The notes: generated from the sequence alone by a model not told the origin. Positions 53,401-63,914 are shown, numbered from the stretch's first letter. The stretch: DNA of 64,000 nt from Edaphochlamys debaryana (GCA_016858145.1 JAEHOE010000054.1:372001-436000), one strand, 5' to 3'. A program made the numbers and translations.

Positions 53401-56400
53401 GGTGATGGCGCCTCCGCGAGCGCAAACGTTGCTAGTGAACGTCGACCGCACAACGACCAGGCTCCAGGGCATGGCCCGAGCAACCGCCGCAACGGCACCT
53501 CCGTACATGCGCGTGTCGCTAGCGTCCAGCGACCCCGCGCACTGGTTCTGAGTAAAGACCGTGTCCTCAATGATCGAGTCCCACGGCAGGGCCGTGAGCG
53601 GAGAGCCGAAGACCGGCAACAGCTCGACGGCAGGCACTGTAAAAGTGCTCTGGGTAGAGGCGGGGACCGTGTCCTGCAGAAACACGGCACCGCCGATGGA
53701 GGCGGCGTTGTTGGTGACGGTGCAGCCCCGCATCTCCAGCCGAGCCGGCTCGCCGTACACAGCACCGCCGTACAGGCCCGCATCGTTGGCGAAGAAGGAG
53801 GCACCGGTGAGGATGCCGGTCGCGTTGACAATGGTGATGGCACCGCCCACAGCCGAGGCCCCCAGCGCACGGTTCCGAGTGAAGCTGCTGCCAGTCACCA
53901 CCAGGCGCGTGCCCTGCGTGGCGTCGACAGCGCCGCCGCGGGTGGGGGTGTTGGGGTCGGTGTTGCTGGCTGTGTTGGCGACAAAGGTGCAGGCGTCCAG
54001 GGTCGTTGTGCCACGGCCGCTCTGGGAGGCGAAGATGGCACCGCCCGAGGAGGAGGCCGTGTTGGAGACGAAGGTGCTGTGGGGCAGGGGAGGATGGGGC
54101 GGGAGCAAGCGGCGGCATGAGGCTACCCGGCTGAGTGAATGCGTGACGGCGGCAGGAGAAAGCCAGGGCTAGGCTAAGGCTTACTGGTTGAGCATTGTTG
54201 TAGGGTTCCCTCCAGGCCTGCCCAGTCGCCTTGCGCTACCCTCAGATGGCCCTCCGCACCCACTTAGTCCTCGCGCACCCGCACCCACCTCCTCTGGACG
54301 TCTGTGTTGCAAGACCCCGCCTGCATTGCTCCGCCAGCCTGTCCCTCGTTCCGCGTGAACGTCACGTTGCTGATGGTGACCGTGAAGAGGTCGCCGGGAC
54401 AGGCGCCGGCCTCGAGTGCGCCTTTCGGCTTGCAGGCCGTGAACTGGGAGTCCTGGACCATTGCGGCCCCTGACATGTCGCCCAGCCGCAAAGCCGGGCT
54501 GGCGGTCACATTCTGCCATGTGCACCCACTGATGGTGATTTGCCGAGGCATCGAAGTGTTATCGCTGATGATCTGCGCAGCGGGCCCCAGCTGCCCATTT
54601 ATGTCCGCAAACGTGCAGTTGAGCAGGCTTGCTGAGGCGCCGGTGCCGACCGTCAGGGCTGCGCCACTGGAGGAAGTCCCCACGTTGATGCGCCGCCACT
54701 CGGAGCTCGTGGCAGTGATACCACCGCCAGACCCGACTACTACGGTAGCCCTCCGCTGCCAGCCGGTGATGTTATCAAAGCGGGCCGTGTCGATGTCCAC
54801 AAAGCGTGCACCACTCAGCTCCAGGACAGCACCGTCGGTGACACGGACAGCCGTGCCCGTGCCGCCCAGGCCTGTGAAGGTGCTGCTCTCCACACGCAAA
54901 AGGGTGCCTGCGTCTGCGGCCTGGAGCACCTGGGATTCGCCGCCGCTCCAGGAGATCTGGTCGAAACGAGAGCGGCTGATGGTGACGTTTGATCCGCTGC
55001 GAGCAGCGAGCAGGATGCCGTTCCACGGATCCACGAGCGGCAGACCGGAGGGGACCACCACGGGTCCAAACGTGCTGTCGCTGATACTGGCCACAGCGTT
55101 CTGTACGTGCACGTACGGCATGCGCGTGTCTGCCGTAACCACGACACTGACGTTAGTCAGCTCCAGGATACCGCCATCACGAGATCCAGGCCGCAGGTTG
55201 GGTGTCAGCGGGCTGTTGCGGACGGCCAGGGTGCCGCCGCCGAGGGCGATGGTCAAGGGCATTAGCACGTCTGTGAGGTCCCTCGCCACCTCCGCAGCGG
55301 TGCAGCCCTCCATCTCCAGGCGGCTGCCGGCGTCCTGCACTCGGACCACGTGGCCCAAGGCGCCCTCGTCGGTCCCCGTGATGGTGACGTTCTGCCACGT
55401 GACATTCCGCAGCGTAAGCTTGGCACCCTCTGACACAATGATCGAGGCGCTGGCGGGGTCAATGACCATGTCCCGGATTACGGCGTTGGTGAGTGTGGCG
55501 GCTGCGTCAGGGCTGTTGTGCACGGTAAGGAGGTTGGGTGTCATGGGGAATACAGCTGCCTGGGAGTTCTCCCAGGGGCCGCCCATGCCGCTGATCACCG
55601 CTGACTGAATAGTTACGTTACTGGACCCAGTGACTTCGACCGCAATCGAGCCAAAGTTCTGGAGAATGTTGTTGATCACCAGCTCCTGAACCACGCAGCG
55701 CTGGCATTTGTCAAAGAGGACCGCGGGGTTGTCCGTGGCATAGTCATAGTAGCTGAGCGTGATGCGGGTGAAGGTGACGTCAGCGGCGTTAGACAGCTTT
55801 AGGCTGCCGAAGCTGCCAAAGGGGTCAGGGTCAGCGGTTGCGACACCTGGTGTGGGGGAGCACATGGAGGGCGGGGGCGGGGCGGGGTAGGTCAACCGCA
55901 CAGGACAGACGACTTCCAACCCGTAATCTGTCTTTCAGCATCCGTACACACTTCTTCTGCTAGATAGAGACCCTGTGGCACTGCCGTGCCAGGAGGCCGC
56001 CGCAGTGCCCCTTCTCGGGCAAACAGCGCAACGGCCCCACACTACCTCCCTTCACACACCTCCCCAGTGCCAACTGCCCCACTCCCATGGTGCACCCCCT
56101 GTTCCTGCATCCCCGTTGCCCAGTAGTCCTGTGGCACTGGACTCTGAGCCACTCGAGCGCCGCTTTAATAGGGCGCGGCCCCGCACTTCCTGCTGCTTGG
56201 TCCCTTCCCCGCTGTTCCCTGACACCCTTCACCAGTGCCACCTGCCCCGACCCCACTGAGCACCCCTGACCACGCGAACCTCATGGCTAGTGGGCTGGTG
56301 CCTGTAATACTGGACTCTGAGCCAGAACAGAGGCACCATGGACCCTGTCACGTGCTCGGCCTGGCGCCAGCCACCCCGTGCCAACCCTGCCTCCCGGCTT

Positions 56401-56681
56401 CCGCCCCGCAGGGGCCCTCCCCCTCGTGCTCCCTCCCCCCAGCCCCCTTAAGTCTCACCCGTAGATCCTGGTGGGAGGTTGTTCTGCCAGTCCCCGCCCA
56501 CTTGGAAAGTGACCGGGTCGCCGGTGCAGGTCAGCTGGACATTCACCAGCGATATGCGCCCAGCAGGCGTCGCCTCGAAAGCGGCCACGCATTCGGTTGC
56601 CGCCCGTGTTGATGCTGGCGCCAGCCATAGCAGCGAGACTGCGAGGAGGCCCGCGAGGAGCCCCCGCCTAGAGTGCCTCAT
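35417..56681 (-). CDS. Giant beta-helix (PMP-like) multipass membrane protein, 4136 residues
   Basis: 48 exons, all phases closing on 12411 nt: 56681-56459, 55846-54289, 54076-53218, 53065-52881, 52702-52570, 52390-52256, 52084-51998, 51849-51707, 51415-51327, 51194-50902, 50770-47999, 47817-47680, 47428-47228, 47051-46968, 46813-46721, 46587-46408, 46273-45992, 45680-45555, 45309-45173, 45019-44929, 44778-44685, 44539-44412, 44282-44219, 44076-43994, 43845-43557, 43416-43265, 43081-43028, 42841-42728, 42602-42393, 42259-42186, 42039-41888, 41681-41548, 41283-41251, 41071-40955, 40785-40729, 40559-40489, 40321-40276, 40083-39991, 39742-38072, 37912-37805, 37608-37517, 37311-37280, 37161-37002, 36830-36716, 36549-36388, 36185-36102, 35883-35775, 35520-35417. 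Signal peptide 1-27; parallel beta-helix repeats (FxxN, GGA/GGG turns) over about 75-2700; Cys-rich module about 2890-3080; eight or so membrane helices from 3080 to 4066 split by a 557-residue disordered loop. The layout suggests a surface receptor, adhesin or channel-like protein; ligand and function unknown. The exon 34 donor is GC. Confidence 0.85.
38072..39742 (-). other. Exon 39: 557-residue low-complexity loop
   Basis: This exon lies between membrane helices of exons 36-37 and exon 40. It opens with an acidic stretch (EDWDDDEYDEYYLDGDYGD), then is Ser/Gly/Pro/Ala-rich with many S/T sites and repeated GGGTALQPAHSGG-like units, and ends with YDEDGVEEGE. It is probably disordered and, if the helix count is right, cytosolic. 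Many RRxT/S motifs (RSRRTTADG, RSRRATADG) could be phosphorylation sites. Confidence 0.7.
40786..40954 (-). other. GC-AG intron (intron 34 of the giant gene) with palindrome
   Basis: Exon 34 ends GCCCAG and the intron begins GCAAGC, close to the AG|GCAAGT consensus of rare GC donors. Without it the frame meets a TGA two codons later. The 169-nt intron contains the perfect 20-bp palindrome CCCTAGCGCTAGCGCTAGGG at 40885-40904. Confidence 0.75.
41704..41735 (-). mobile_element. Short retroposon-like insertion, 32-bp copy
   Basis: TAGGCAACGAGGAAACTGTA followed by AGCAAGCGGAAA, identical to the left part of the 74-bp insert at 3476-3549. It is flanked by exact 18-bp direct repeats, GGGGGTAGGAGGGTGTGT at 41686-41703 and 41736-41753. 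It sits in the intron just upstream of the 3' splice site at 41682, so the duplicated target is that intron's own polypyrimidine tract (on the minus strand). Confidence 0.75.
41888..43081 (-). other. Cys-rich module before the membrane domain
   Basis: Exons 27-31 encode closely spaced cysteines: CQECDPRSYSLWQ, then CTYPSLCDITCSPCPDGAEC, then INCQEWWYSRP, then CADGYGGNLCAVCQP, leading into CNECFSQG at the first membrane helix. This resembles the GCC2/GCC3 (ephrin-receptor-like) or EGF-like stalks of other algal multipass receptors. Confidence 0.65.
45718..45920. repeat. Minisatellite in intron 17 of the giant gene, unit about 22 bp
   Basis: About nine imperfect copies of a unit like GAACGCTAGACGCACACTNG fill most of the 311-nt intron between exons at 45992 and 45680. 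Units differ at a few positions (CTAGAC/CTTGAC, GAACG/GAGCG). Confidence 0.85.
47999..50770 (-). other. Exon 11 of the giant gene: six-fold repeat of about 102 residues
   Basis: This single 2772-nt exon (residues 1236-2159) holds a repeat unlike the PMP-type strands around it. Each unit has an aromatic-rich start, a W or aliphatic pair, a G-[ST]-x-L-Y-D turn and an L-x-L-x-x-G-S end. Examples: WNSFVIWSGPLGTLVYD (W at 49297), WFRYLVWAGQNGTFLYD (W at 48991), HMVWLSRNGTVLYD (about 48690) and YQKFALFPGNDGTMLFD (about 48375); weaker units begin WNQDMLWV (W at 49924) and WDAYALVL (W at 49612). Spacing is 101-105 residues. I do not recognise the family. Confidence 0.75.
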
Positions 56682-58876
56682 TTCCGTGTCCAGAAGCTAG
56701 ACCGTGGGCGACGGCACAAGGCCGTGCCCTTCAAACGTAAGCAGCCAGTAGAGTAAGCCGCCTCGTAAGCACACAGTCGTTGCGGGACAAGCTGCCAAAC
56801 CGTGAGCTCTCTGTGTCCGGTTGCTCGCTGGCTTCACAAGTTGGTAGGAAGCAAACTAGTAGGATGCCCGTAAGGGCAGTCCTTGCGTCTGCAAGCGCAG
56901 GGTGGAACGCTGTTCAAGCGGCGCGGAGATGCAGTCAACGCGTGGGGTTTCGAGGAATGCGATACAGCTCTGTCCACGGCTATCACAGCGCGAAACCACG
57001 TGCTCTGTGCGGCCGCAGCCGTGTCTGTGTTTGGAGTGAGGCGTATGAGCCAACTGACCAGGCATGAGGTTCGACGCGAGGCGGGCAGGCACAAGCGTGT
57101 GCAGCATACACATCCATGAGCACTAGTGAGCTCACGGGGACTCACGGCGTTTCCGGCTTGCCGCCAACCATAACCCGGGCGACTCAATCAATTGATGCGC
57201 GTTGGCACGCGTCTCGAACCCAGAACTGTTGGGGGGCATGGTTCATGAACACAGGAGGATATGGGCACCTTGCAGCGAGCGACAACCGTCGCGGTCGGCG
57301 ACTTCGCGGCAGCCCCGCCGGACCGCGCGACCATGCTCATGGCTCATGACCGCACGAACCCACAAAGAACTTTGACACCGCAGGCACACGCGCCCCAGCT
57401 CCCGTCTGCGCCTCCCACGCTGGTCCGCCTCTCACTAACAGACTCCACTGCCGCAGCCACGCCAGGCCAACGTAGGGCCTCGGTTTCGGGCCACCACGCC
57501 AGCGTGTCCAGGCGTGCCCAGGGGTGGGCGTGCCTTGGACTGACCAGGACGAACTGGGGCGGACAGCGGCCGTACGTCGGGCAAATGCCCGGAGCCACGT
57601 CGCTGTCGCTTCGGGGGCCGCTCGAGACACAGTCCCCCCCAACCCAGATGCCCGGCTTAAAGCCCAGCGCGCCAGAACGCGCGCACTGCCTAACCTTCCC
57701 TGGCGGGGCTTGCGGGAGCCCTCTTGCGGGAGCCCCACTGCCCCAGTCGGCCCCCCTGGTGGACCTGCTGGCCGCAACGCTCTGGAGCGGTGGCCGGTGG
57801 CTAGCCAGGCCAGAGCAGGTGTTGGCGCCATGAGCTCGGCTCCCTCGAGCAGGAGCACGGCGCCCGCTCCGGAGGGCTCCGGACTGGCTCTTGAACTCGA
57901 CAGGCGCCCCGCCTGGTGATGGTGGTGGGGGGCCGGCAGCAGCTGTGCGTTCCTGGGCGCTTAGCATGGCGCACTCTGGCGGTCAGGTGCTGGCGCGCCT
58001 GGCGCGCCCCCAGCATCGGTCGGGCCGCCAGGGTCACGCAAGATGCAGAAAGCGGCAGTGTGGGCCCGCGTGGGGCCGCTCGCAGGGGCCATGGGTTGCT
58101 CCTTGCTGGGGCTACAAGCTGTCACCTTCACATCCACATGGTCCACTTAACCAACGTGAACGGCAGGGAGCACGGGGGCTGCCAGCCTGTGCAAGCTGCG
58201 ACAGGCCTGAAACAGCAACGTGAACCAACGTCGTCTGTAGGGGACCACGTGCGCTGGGGTCGCCTCAGGCATGCCTGGCCCAACCCGCAGCTCCGGGGCA
58301 GCTCACAGGGCGGTTGGATCTGGTGACCGCAGTTCTCGGTGCAAGCCCGCCTTTCGGCCGCAACATTGGCACTGATGCACCCTCACTTAACACAACACGT
58401 CCGAGGGTCCCCCTGACAGACACCAACGGCTACAGCCCCGACACAAACGTAACGGGTTCGGGATGGACGGGATGGGCGGGATGGGTCGGGCTTCGGACTT
58501 CCCGGGCTTTCGGTTCCGTATCTAAGACCGGCCGGCTAATCACCGCGCCTACGCTTTTCTCGGCCTTCACACGAGCAGCCCTGAACACAAACTTCACAGC
58601 CGCCCCGCCCCACACGATCACGATCCTTGCAGCTCTCCGCTCTCACCGACAACCGAACACCGCCCCACACACCACAGCAGCCAACCACAGCAGCCGCGCA
58701 GTCCTGAGGGAGCGGCCTGGGGCCGCCTCCGGCACGTACGGCCAACCGCAGGACCTGCAGAGCTCCGAGGGTCTCCTCTGTCACAGGAGCACATGCCACA
58801 CGCCATCCCGGATTCGGGCCTCGCCTCACGCGTGCCCCGTGACCCCGTGCAGCCACACGCGCTCCCGGCACCTTCG
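56682..58876. other. Intergenic: promoter side of the giant gene and 3' flank of the PfkB gene
   Basis: No gene supported; open frames here overlap on both strands and lack recognisable motifs. The giant gene's promoter should lie just above 56681. Confidence 0.45.
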
Positions 58877-61800
58877 CTACGCCGCGCCCCGCCCCGGGAA
58901 GACGTGTCTCTGCAGGGTCCCCAGCACCGCCTCTGCGTCCGGCCTCAGGGCGGCCCAGTCCAGCAGGGGGACGTTGGCGGGGCTCTGGACCGCAGCCCGA
59001 GCGGCCGCCTGCAGTGAGGGGTGGGGGGTGCGGTGGGACGGGTGCGGGGCAGTGACGAATCGGTCATTACAGGTCACGTGTACAGTGGGCGAGCTCTTGC
59101 CAAACGCAACGGTCGCACCAGGGGTGTACACGGGCGTCTACACTCCCCATTGTACATACAAGCCGGGTCACCAGCCGCAACCCAGTTACGAGCCCCGGAC
59201 GGCGTCGCACGACGCCCCCCCCGGCGGCCCCCGTCAAGCCCCAAACCCCAGTCCCCCTCACCATGCCGTACGCCAGCGCGTGTACGGGCTGCATCCCCTG
59301 TACGAGCGCCGCCACCATGGCCGCCACCAGCGTGTCGCCTGGGGGGGGGGGGAGGGGCAAGGGGTGAGGGGGTTTACGGGAGGGAAACGAAACTGACGGC
59401 TGGCTGGTTGAGGACGTCGGGCGCGGCTTTGTGAGGGGGTTGAGGCGCAAAACGCTCTTGCATGCAACGTGTGGGGTCGTTCGCGTAGGGTATGCGAGGT
59501 TAGCAGGGAAGGGCACCATGCAGCCCACGCGGCATGTGCACGCGCATGGTAGTGCCGAAGTGGGGACCGGAGTCTTGCTGCCGTCCAGAAGAGAGCACCG
59601 CCCCCCGGCTGCACAACCCCACCCCGCCTCCACCCCTCACCTGCTCCGTTGACGCTGACCACCTCCGCCGGCAGCGCCCGCATGTGCTCCACCGCCAGCC
59701 ACCGCCCGCCGCCGCCCGCCACCGCCCCCAGCCCCGCCCCCGCCCCCAGCCCCGCTTCCCCATCCCCGGCCGCCGAGCAAACCGCCGGCTGCAGCCCCGC
59801 CGGCCACCGTGCCCCGGCGGAGAGCCGTGCCCCGGCCGCCTGCGCGCCGCAGCCAGCCGCCCCTCTGCCCAGTGGCGCCCCAGGCGTGACCTGCGGGCCC
59901 GCGCCGCCGCACGCCGCCCGCTTGCCGTCACCGCCCTCAAGGCCGCTGCAGCGAGCCGCCGCGAAGAAGTGGGTCGGAGGGCGGGTGCTGGCGGCGGAAG
60001 CAGCGGCGGGGCAGAGGCTGGCGGCGGTGGCGGCAGGCGAGGCGGCGGCGGCGTCCAGGGGGGCTAGCGGCGGCGGCTGCGCGGCGGCCAGGGCGGCGGC
60101 GGCGGCGGCTGGTTCGCACAGGGTGATGAGCGCTGCGCCCAGGGAGCCGAGGGTCAGGACCACGCAGCCCGTGCCTTGGGGATGGGGGAGGGGTAGGAAC
60201 GGGTCAACGAGGAGGGAGTTCAGGCAGGCGGGCGAGAGTGAGGGGTATGCGCTCGGGGCCTTGTCTACGGCTCAACAGCTGTGGGCATGTCCTCAAGAGC
60301 CAAGGCGGGCGGGCGGCGGGCTCCACGCAGCTGCTGCTGCCCCAATGGCTCGTGCCGTGCTGCAACAAGCCCCGCCGCCAGCCGCCAGCCGCCAGCCGCC
60401 AGCCGCCAGCCGCCAGCCGACACCTTCCGCCACCCCCACAACCCCCCCGTTGCTCACCCTGCGCCAGCACCACCTCTGCGAACGCCGCCAGCTGCCGCAG
60501 CAGCTCCACCACCGGCTCACCGCCCCCAGTAGCAGCCCCCGCAGCCCCGCCTGGAGAAGCCCCTGCAGCCCCGCCTGTGCTGCTGCCTCCAGCGCCGAGG
60601 CCTGCGCCCGTGCCATCGCCGCCAGGGCCCGAACCCGGGGTGGAGCCGGGGGACCCCGCACCCCCGGCGGCCCCCGGCCCCGCCTCCCCTTCTTGCTGGC
60701 CCTGCCTGGCCCCCGCCCCCGCCGCCCCCTCGTCGTCTGGGAGCAGCGGGCGGGGGAGCAGGGGCAGCCCCGCGGCGCGGCACACCTGCGGGGTTGGGGG
60801 TCGGGGAGGGGAGGGAGGGGCGGCTGGGTGGTTGGCTTTCATGTGGGTTGGGGCTAGAGTTAGGGCTAGGGTGCGTACACCCCGTCTCCCCACCACACCC
60901 TCTTTGCTTCTCTGCCTTGAACCTCCACCCTTCACGCGCGCCCCTCTGGCCCCCTACCGCGCCCTGCTCCCCTAGCCCCCCCCGCCCCCCCCCCTCCGCC
61001 CCCCCCACCTGGTCCGCCAGGGCCATGAGCTCCCCCGCGTTGGGGGACACGAAGGAGGCGTGCGGCAGCGCAGGGGCCAGCCTGGGGGGGGGGAGAAGAG
61101 GGGAAGGGGGAGGGGGTAGGAGGGGCAGTGTGTTAGTGATTGCTTGCGGAAAGCGAGCCGTAGTCGTGCGAATGCGGGCGCCGGCGGTCCGGCCCACAGC
61201 CCCACAGCGGACCCAGCTCGCAGCAGCTCGCAACGGCCACAACACGCAACAGCTCGCAGCACGCTCAGCACGCAACAGCCACAGCGCGCCGCAGCACGCG
61301 CCTGGGCGCCTTGGGCACCGACACTGGCTCCAGGAAGACCGGCACTCGGGCAGCCGCCGCCCGCGCCGCAACGAAGGCCAGGGCGGGGGCGGACAGGTTG
61401 GCCTCGGCCAGCACCATGCAGGCCTGGGGGGTCGGGGGGTAGGAGGGGGGGTTGGGGGAGAGCGTGTGTGTGTTTCGGCACGCGTGGGGTGGTGCCGCTG
61501 CGGACAGGTTGGCCTCGGCCAGCACCATGCAGGCCTTGAAGGCGGCGGGGTGAGGGGGAAGGGGGTGGGGTGAGGGGCAAGCGGGAGGGGAAACGGTGAT
61601 GGACGTTTTTACGCTGCACGACACAGGTGTCAGGCAGACCCGGGTGCCGGCTGACCCGGTCGCCCGTCCCGTGCCCGTCCCGGGTCGCCGGGCCGGGTGC
61701 CCGCTCCATTCCCGGCCTCCCCGGCACCTCCCTCCCCCCCGTGCACTGAGGCCCTCCGCCCTCGCAAGTGCTTCCCATCTGCTCCTCGTCCATCGCCCCT

Positions 61801-63199
61801 TCCTCCCCCCCTCATTTCCCCCACACACACACACCTGCTGCAGCTGCCGCCCGCACTCGGCCTCCAGGCGCTCGGGCGTGAGGTGCTCCTCCACAGAGGA
61901 CACGTCAGCAACGCACGCAGCCACCTCGCCGCCCCTGCACGTGCACGTGGGCTGGCGGTTAGTGGTTGGCGGTTGGCGGTTGAGGGACATGGGGGTCCGT
62001 GCAGCAGCGCATGGAAGAAGGGGGTTACGCGAAGCAGCAACCGCCGACTTCTCCCATGTCCTCCGCCCCAGCCTCGGCCTCGCCTCTACCCCCTCGCCTC
62101 TACCCGAAAGTCTTCCTAGCGGGTGGTTGATGGTTGCTGGTTGGCGGCGCAAGGGCTCACCGGCGCTCTCCAATCTCCGCTCATACCAACCTCCCCCTCC
62201 GCCGCCACTCCACCACTCCCGACCCAGCCCCGCCTGTGCCTCCGCCTTCGCCCATGCCTTCGCCCTCGCCTCTTTCTCCGCTCATGCCCCGCTCAATTAC
62301 CCCTACCTCCATCCCCCCTGGACCCCTCCCCCCCACCCCCACCCCCACCTGTCCATGACCGCTGACACGCAGGGCGTGGGCGCCCCAGGCACCGTGAGCA
62401 GGTGAGTCAGGTCCAGCCTGGGGTGGGATACCGAGGGTGGAGACACACACGCGTGCTGTGAGGGACCCCCGTGGGTGGAGACCATGGTGCGGTCCCTGGT
62501 AAGCTGCCAGTTTCCGCACACGCTGGCAACCCAAGCCGCAACCCAGGCAGTTGCTGCCCGCAAAAGCGCCCCCACGCTTCAAAAGGGCGCACTGCATAAC
62601 CGGGAACCAGATACCTCCCGTACACACCCCGAGCACACACCGGCAGCCCAACCCGTTGAACGCATTAGGAATCCTAAAACGCACCTGATTCGGCGCAGAG
62701 CGGCGGCCAGGGTGCGCCCCGCCGTGTCGTCCCCGAGGAGGGACACGAACACGGGCGCGGGGCGCTCGGGCGGCAACAGCCGCGCCAGGGCCTCGGCCAT
62801 GTTGCGGCCCACACCGCCCGGCACCTGCCGCACCTGGGCGTTGTTTGGGCGTGTAAGTTGGGGAGAGGGGGGATTCAGAGGGGCGCAGGGGCGGTGGGGG
62901 CGGGAGGCGGGTCGGGATGGAATTGCGCGGGCAAACCCTTGTTGCGGGAAACCGGAGCGCGCGAGTCACAAGCGCACCTGACCGGGCACGGAGGTGCCTC
63001 GCTGCACGTCCATGCCGCTCGGCTGGGCCTGGATGTCGAGTACGCATCCACCGACCACGACGAGCGGCAAGTTCGCGTTGATTACTGCCCATGGCGCAGA
63101 CGACGAGCGAGCTGTCCCTGGCTGACTACGAGAGGACTGGGAGTGTGAGCCGGGCGAGAGGTGCTGCAAGAGCACCGCGAGCCTGGTTTCCGAATTCAT
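58877..63199 (-). CDS. PfkB-family pseudouridine kinase (plant PUKI type)
   Basis: Ten exons: 63199-62978, 62833-62685, 62417-62349, 61934-61835, 61423-61302, 61081-61009, 60785-60458, 60174-59641, 59338-59262, 59008-58877; phases close to 601 residues. The N-terminal block PLVVVGGCVLDIQAQPSG...GTSVPGQ joined to VRQVPGGVGRNMAEALARL is the hallmark of plant pseudouridine kinases; further blocks are LLGDDTAGRTL, EPVSVPKAPR, HASFVSPNAGELMALA and the PfkB signature NGAGDTLVAAMV with the catalytic Asp. The enzyme phosphorylates pseudouridine from RNA turnover. Plant homologues have about 380 residues; the excess here is two Gly/Ala/Pro-rich inserts in exons 7 and 8. Intron 5 must use a GC donor (CCCAG|GCGCGT) to keep phase. 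ATG at 63199 is the first in frame. It shares a 301-bp divergent promoter with the LYAR gene. Confidence 0.88.
59641..60785 (-). other. Low-complexity insertions in the PfkB kinase
   Basis: Exon 7 inserts about 80 residues rich in G, A and S (for example GGAAGASPGGAAGAATGGG) between LLPRPLL and VVELLRQLAAF. Exon 8 inserts about 130 Ala/Gly-rich residues between TLGSLGAALITL and LPAEVVSVNGAG. Both fall in loops between recognisable PfkB blocks, and both keep the reading frame across splice sites, so they look like true coding expansions. Confidence 0.7.
60374..60420. repeat. Heptanucleotide tandem repeat in an intron
   Basis: Six or so copies of GCCGCCA within the intron between exons 7 and 8 of the PfkB gene. 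Confidence 0.85.
61389..61425. repeat. Duplicated exon fragment, functional copy
   Basis: A 37-bp block beginning GCGGACAGGTTGGCCTCGGC is repeated exactly at 61500-61536. Here it is the 5' part of exon 5 of the PfkB gene (ACMVLAEANLSA). Confidence 0.85.
61500..61536. repeat. Duplicated exon fragment, intronic decoy copy
   Basis: Exact copy of 61389-61425, 111 bp upstream on the coding strand, now inside intron 4. It keeps an AG before GCC (TTCAAG|GCC) and could act as a pseudo-acceptor, but it is not followed by a usable coding frame. Confidence 0.75.
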
Positions 63200-63500
63200 C
63201 CGTGTTCTACCCGGGCAGCGCCCCCAGCACCCTTTCCTAGTTGCTCTGAAAATTAGGCGTTACGCTGTAAGTGATCGCGGTCAGTGGCTAATGAAACGCG
63301 TCTCCGCCTGCAGCCTTACCATCCCAGCGTTCATCAGAGTTGCCGGCCGAACATCTTCGCCATAAACTTTTGTATCACCACGTCAAGCATACTGTGCTCA
63401 CGTTAGCGCCAACACACGGCTAGCTTAAGCGCCGCAGCACGCACGCCGACTCGAACTTCGCGACCCATCCGCCGCCGCGGGGCGCCGCAACTCAGCCAGG
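63200..63500. promoter_or_regulatory. Divergent promoter between the PfkB kinase and LYAR genes
   Basis: The two start codons face away from each other with 301 bp between them, so both promoters and 5' UTRs must share this stretch (unless an upstream non-coding exon exists). It has less G/C than its surroundings, with AT-rich patches such as TTTTGTATC and GAAAATTAGG. No TATA box in a convincing position. Confidence 0.6.
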
Positions 63501-63914
63501 ATGGTGTGGTTTCACTGCGAGGACTGTGGTGACACCATCAAGAAGCCAAAGCTCGTGAACCACTATCGGTCGTGCTCGGCGTCGCGCTTCTCTTGCGTCG
63601 ATTGCCTGCAGGTTGGTCGGGGCCGCGCTGGTGGCAGTGTCGGGCAGCATGGGAGCTGCAGCAGCAAGAGGAATGGAGGTCTGGGGAGATTGAGTGGCTT
63701 GGGGGGGGGGCGACTGGGGGTAAGGGGTTCGGGAAGGGGAAGGTGGGGTGGGTGGGGTAAGACGCCGTGGGTAGGCAGCCGGCCACTGGCGGTGGCAGAG
63801 GCGGGGAGCCCAGGGTCCTTCCTGGCCATACGCTCTGGCCTCCCTGAAACCCCGCCTGGTACGCCGCCTTCCCCGCTCCTCCCCCTGCAGTACTTCACCA
63901 AAGCGACCGTCAAC
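63501..63914 (+). CDS. LYAR-type C2HC zinc-finger protein, N-terminus (partial)
   Basis: Exons 63501-63611 and 63891-63914 are visible, with a further donor (AAC|GTGAGT) at 63915; the gene runs off the right edge. The protein starts MVWFHCEDCGDTIKKPKLVN, then HYRSC, SCVDCLQ and YFTKATVN. This is the first LYAR zinc finger and the start of the second: CxxC, HxxxC, then CxxC. LYAR proteins are nucleolar factors linked to ribosomal RNA processing and cell growth. The start is the first ATG and matches the MVxF start of the family. The second exon has only 24 nt. Confidence 0.88.

Larger units (their letters stand above)
44929..55846 (-). other. Extracellular beta-helix region of the giant protein
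   Basis: Exons 2-20 encode short repeats typical of polymorphic-membrane-protein-like and right-handed parallel beta-helix folds: strands ending in a small turn (SSGGAIFAS, EGGAVYTA, NGGGMSV, RGGALSAS) alternating with F/N-rich strands (STFVSN, NTFVDNTA, STFWANNAS). Many NxS/T sites fit a glycosylated secreted domain. Intron phases vary, so the exons are not simple repeat modules. Exon 11 is separate in character and described on its own. Confidence 0.75.

Noticed and set aside
57205..57225. GGGTTCGAGAC (minus strand) as a tRNA T-loop
   Set aside because: The stem on either side does not pair and no tRNA fold could be drawn.
59500..60163. Overlapping long frames on both strands around 59.5-60.2 kb
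   Set aside because: Only the minus frame that joins in phase with the PfkB exons has conserved motifs; the rest follow from GC-rich composition.
60849..60875. GGGCTAGAGTTAGGGCTAGGG as interstitial telomere repeat
   Set aside because: Only two or three degenerate units and not the TTTTAGGG of Chlamydomonas telomeres.
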